Source: CAJXMH01 sp040220135
GTDB lineage: Bacteria; Bacteroidota; Bacteroidia; Flavobacteriales_E; Vicingaceae
Length of the DNA: 64,000 nucleotides
Assembly (NCBI GenBank): GCA_040220135.1
Contig: JAVJTT010000006.1
Location: forward strand, 298,553-362,552
Direction: 5' to 3'
This document shows, one piece after another, positions 62,704 through 64,000 of this stretch (within the stretch, counting starts at the first letter, position 1; each line of letters begins with the position of its first letter). The translations under genes were made by a program, and so were the position numbers. Below the pieces are notes generated by a model that was not told the origin of the DNA, ran no database searches, and saw nothing but the letters and a program-made list of their open reading frames with translations.

Positions 62704-63696
62704 TTATACTTTTTGTAGAATATCCTTGGCTTGGTGCCACTCCAGTCTTGGCCCAAATTGGGTTACCACCTTTGAAGAGGCCAAAGAGGCTAATTTACCT
62801 GCATCAGCATAGCTTCTTCCATTAGTAATTCCGGCTAAAAATGCACCGGCAAATAAATCTCCGGCTCCATTGGTGTCAATGGCTTTTACCTTGTAAGGCT
62901 CAATGTCTACAAAGGTATCTCCGTCGTAGATCATGGCGCCATTTTCTCCTTGGGTAATCACAAATCGCTTGGCATCTTTTTTCAAGGCTTCTCTTGCTTC
63001 GTGTAGGTTATCTTTTCCGGTATAAAGCATCGCTTCTTCTTCGTTGCAGAATAATAAATCGACACTCGCGCCAACCACTTCTTGCATCGGTTCTTTGAAG
63101 TATTTTACCATAGAAGGGTCAGAAAAAGTAAGGGCTACTTTTACTCCATTTTCTTCGGCCAATTGCTTGGCATGTTTCATGGCTTCTTGCCCATTTTCTG
63201 AAGTCACTAAATAACCTTCAATGTAGAGGTACTCGCTATCTTTTAAAGCGTGTTCCGTAATTTGATCCTTTGAATAGTCTGCGGTAATGCCTAAGAAAGT
63301 ATTCATGGTTCTTGAAGCATCTGCGGTTGTCATCACCAAACATTTCCCGGTGATGCCGGGCTCTAGTTCATGCTCGTCTAGGCTTGTGTCTACTCCGTTG
63401 TCTTTTAGGTCTTTGCGGTAGAAGTCGCCCAATTCATCCTTGGCTACTTTGCAAGAATAGTATGAAGAGCCCCCAAATTGAGCGACTGCAATTACTGAAT
63501 TTGCTACTGAGCCACCACATTGCATGTTGCTCTCACTCATGTTTATTGCCTTAGAAATTCGGGTCTGACTTTCTTCATCCACTAAGGTCATCAGGCCTTT
63601 TTCAATATTATGATCGCTTAAAAATTGATCATTTACTTCGGTTACTATGTCTACCAAGGCATTTCCGATGCCATATACATTATACTTTTTGCTCAT
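62704..63696 (-). CDS. Adenosine kinase / PfkB family sugar kinase
   Basis: A 330-residue kinase with GIGNALVDIVTEVNDQFL at the start, the substrate-binding CGGSVANSVIAVAQFGG, and the late NGAGDLFAGAFLAG motif near residue 277. The arrangement is that of the adenosine kinase branch of PfkB. It would phosphorylate adenosine or another nucleoside. It is monocistronic by position. Confidence 0.9.
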   Translation of the reverse strand: MSKKYNVYGIGNALVDIVTEVNDQFLSDHNIEKGLMTLVDEESQTRISKAINMSESNMQCGGSVANSVIAVAQFGGSSYYSCKVAKDELGDFYRKDLKDNGVDTSLDEHELEPGITGKCLVMTTADASRTMNTFLGITADYSKDQITEHALKDSEYLYIEGYLVTSENGQEAMKHAKQLAEENGVKVALTFSDPSMVKYFKEPMQEVVGASVDLLFCNEEEAMLYTGKDNLHEAREALKKDAKRFVITQGENGAMIYDGDTFVDIEPYKVKAIDTNGAGDLFAGAFLAGITNGRSYADAGKLASLASSKVVTQFGPRLEWHQAKDILQKV

Positions 63697-63784
63697 TATT
63701 TTCTTGGATTATTGCTACAGGTATTTTTAGCTAAAATTTCTATCACAGCGTGATTTTCAAAACAATTTATTTTGCGCAAATGTA

Positions 63785-63815
63785 TTGTTTAATTCAAAAC
63801 TTTGCGGTAATATTG
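63785..63815 (+). promoter_or_regulatory. Promoter of the tRNA-like element
   Basis: TTG (63785-63787), a 20-base spacer and TAATATTG (63808-63815), one base from TAnnTTTG. The element begins about 60 bases before the tRNA-like sequence. The 304 bases from 63697 to the window edge hold this promoter, the broken tRNA-like gene and the repeated leader, and I see no open reading frame there. Confidence 0.55.
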
Positions 63816-63876
63816 CACCCCTATTCTTGAAAAGGAATCAGAGAGTAATTTGAAATGTTGAAATAGGAAATATTAT

Positions 63877-63933
63877 TCCTCCTTAGCTCAGTTGGTTAGA
63901 GTCCCGAAACTTCGGGATTAATCAGGGGGTCAC
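63877..63933 (+). pseudogene. Broken tRNA-Asn-like gene
   Basis: TCCTCCTTAGCTCAGTTGG is the acceptor and D-arm start of a bacterial tRNA, and TTAATCAGGGGGTCAC resembles the anticodon 3' half and variable loop of tRNA-Asn(GUU). The 16-base hairpin TCCCGAAACTTCGGGA (63902-63917) replaces the anticodon 5' strand. The T-arm and the 3' acceptor strand are missing, because the sequence after 63933 (CTTAAATGGGCTAAG) does not contain the GTTCGA loop. It cannot fold as a functional tRNA. Confidence 0.7.
63902..63917. repeat. Palindromic hairpin inserted in the tRNA-like gene
   Basis: TCCCGAA-AC-TTCGGGA has a perfect seven-base stem. It lies exactly between the D-arm and the anticodon loop remnant. 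I noticed no second copy in this window. Short CCCGA-type palindromes are familiar in intergenic DNA of this phylum, so it may be a small repetitive element. Confidence 0.7.
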
Positions 63934-63984
63934 CTTAAATGGGCTAAGAGAGTAGTTTGAAATAGAAGAAATAGGAAATATTAT

Positions 63985-64000
63985 TCCTCCTTAGCTCAGT
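63985..64000 (+). tRNA. Start of a second tRNA-Asn-like sequence, cut by the window edge
   Basis: The last 16 bases repeat TCCTCCTTAGCTCAGT, the 5' acceptor strand and D-arm of the element at 63877. It may be the intact tRNA-Asn gene or another broken copy. The rest is outside the window. Confidence 0.5.

Larger units (their letters stand above)
63841..64000. repeat. Direct repeat of about 53 bases, period about 108
   Basis: The segment 63841-63892 recurs at 63948-64000 with a few changes (GTTGAAATAGG versus AGAAGAAATAGG). Each copy carries a GAGAGTA start, the leader and the first 15-16 bases of the tRNA-like sequence. The second copy is cut by the window edge. Confidence 0.85.

Noticed and set aside
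63697..63784. Short interrupted palindrome ATCAC-agc-GTGAT upstream of the adenosine-kinase-like gene as a Crp-type site
   Set aside because: Five-base arms are expected by chance and no cAMP-receptor consensus is met.
1..64000. Mobile elements or prophage
   Set aside because: I found no transposase, integrase or terminal inverted repeat pair, and base composition and gene content look continuous.

Overview
The window is chromosomal DNA of a Bacteroidota bacterium, most likely a marine Flavobacteriales-type lineage. The evidence is the set of phylum-restricted families: PorP/SprF type IX secretion (T9SS) membrane proteins, SprB repeats, gliding-motility-type and T9SS type A C-terminal domains, DUF4270, an IPExxxVDY protein, and the stand-alone glycogen-synthase-like N-domain. 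The DNA is AT-rich, gene density is very high (several neighbours touch or overlap), TTG/GTG starts are common, and several upstream regions carry the Bacteroidota promoter pattern TTG-N18-21-TAnnTTTG. I see no phage, insertion sequence, CRISPR array or rRNA.

Layout. 1-672: 5' part of a membrane sensor gene running off the left edge. 808-5702: housekeeping block on the minus strand (acpP-fabF-rnc, then IPExxxVDY-pyk, plus a nitroreductase). 5711-8377: purN, dCMP deaminase and an S41 protease, closed by a terminator. 8414-9873: acidic lipoprotein, superoxide dismutase, TM2 protein. 9880-13894 (minus): glycogen-synthase-like protein, DUF4270 lipoprotein, glmS. 14032-19223 (plus): panC, a flippase-like membrane protein, rfaE2, TPR protein, radA, polysaccharide deacetylase. 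19216-38371 (minus): the showpiece, two tandem T9SS adhesin modules. One is a 198-residue mini-adhesin with its PorP/SprF partner. The other is a 5416-residue giant with about 66 SprB repeats, its own PorP/SprF partner and a thioredoxin. 38407-42258: metG, an EamA transporter and a cyclase-family hydrolase. 42328-45597: a T9SS propeller protein and a TonB. 45736-54180: RNase R, a barrel-fusion protein, MarC, lipA, lipB, RNase HI and one T9SS propeller. 54198-61658: a second T9SS propeller, an M1 aminopeptidase, a biotin carrier protein and three envelope proteins. 61698-63696: two PfkB kinases. 63785-64000: a promoter leading into a broken tRNA-Asn-like gene and the beginning of a second copy.

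Most of the window is core metabolism and envelope biogenesis. The accessory biology is the T9SS cell-surface set: giant and mini adhesins with PorP/SprF partners and three T9SS type A secreted propellers. The strongest new signal is inside the giant adhesin. In 19 of about 66 repeats a second cysteine (CDG motif) occurs together with a cysteine in the LC[A/S]G motif, and all other repeats lack both, which predicts a second disulfide concentrated in the C-terminal part of the stalk.
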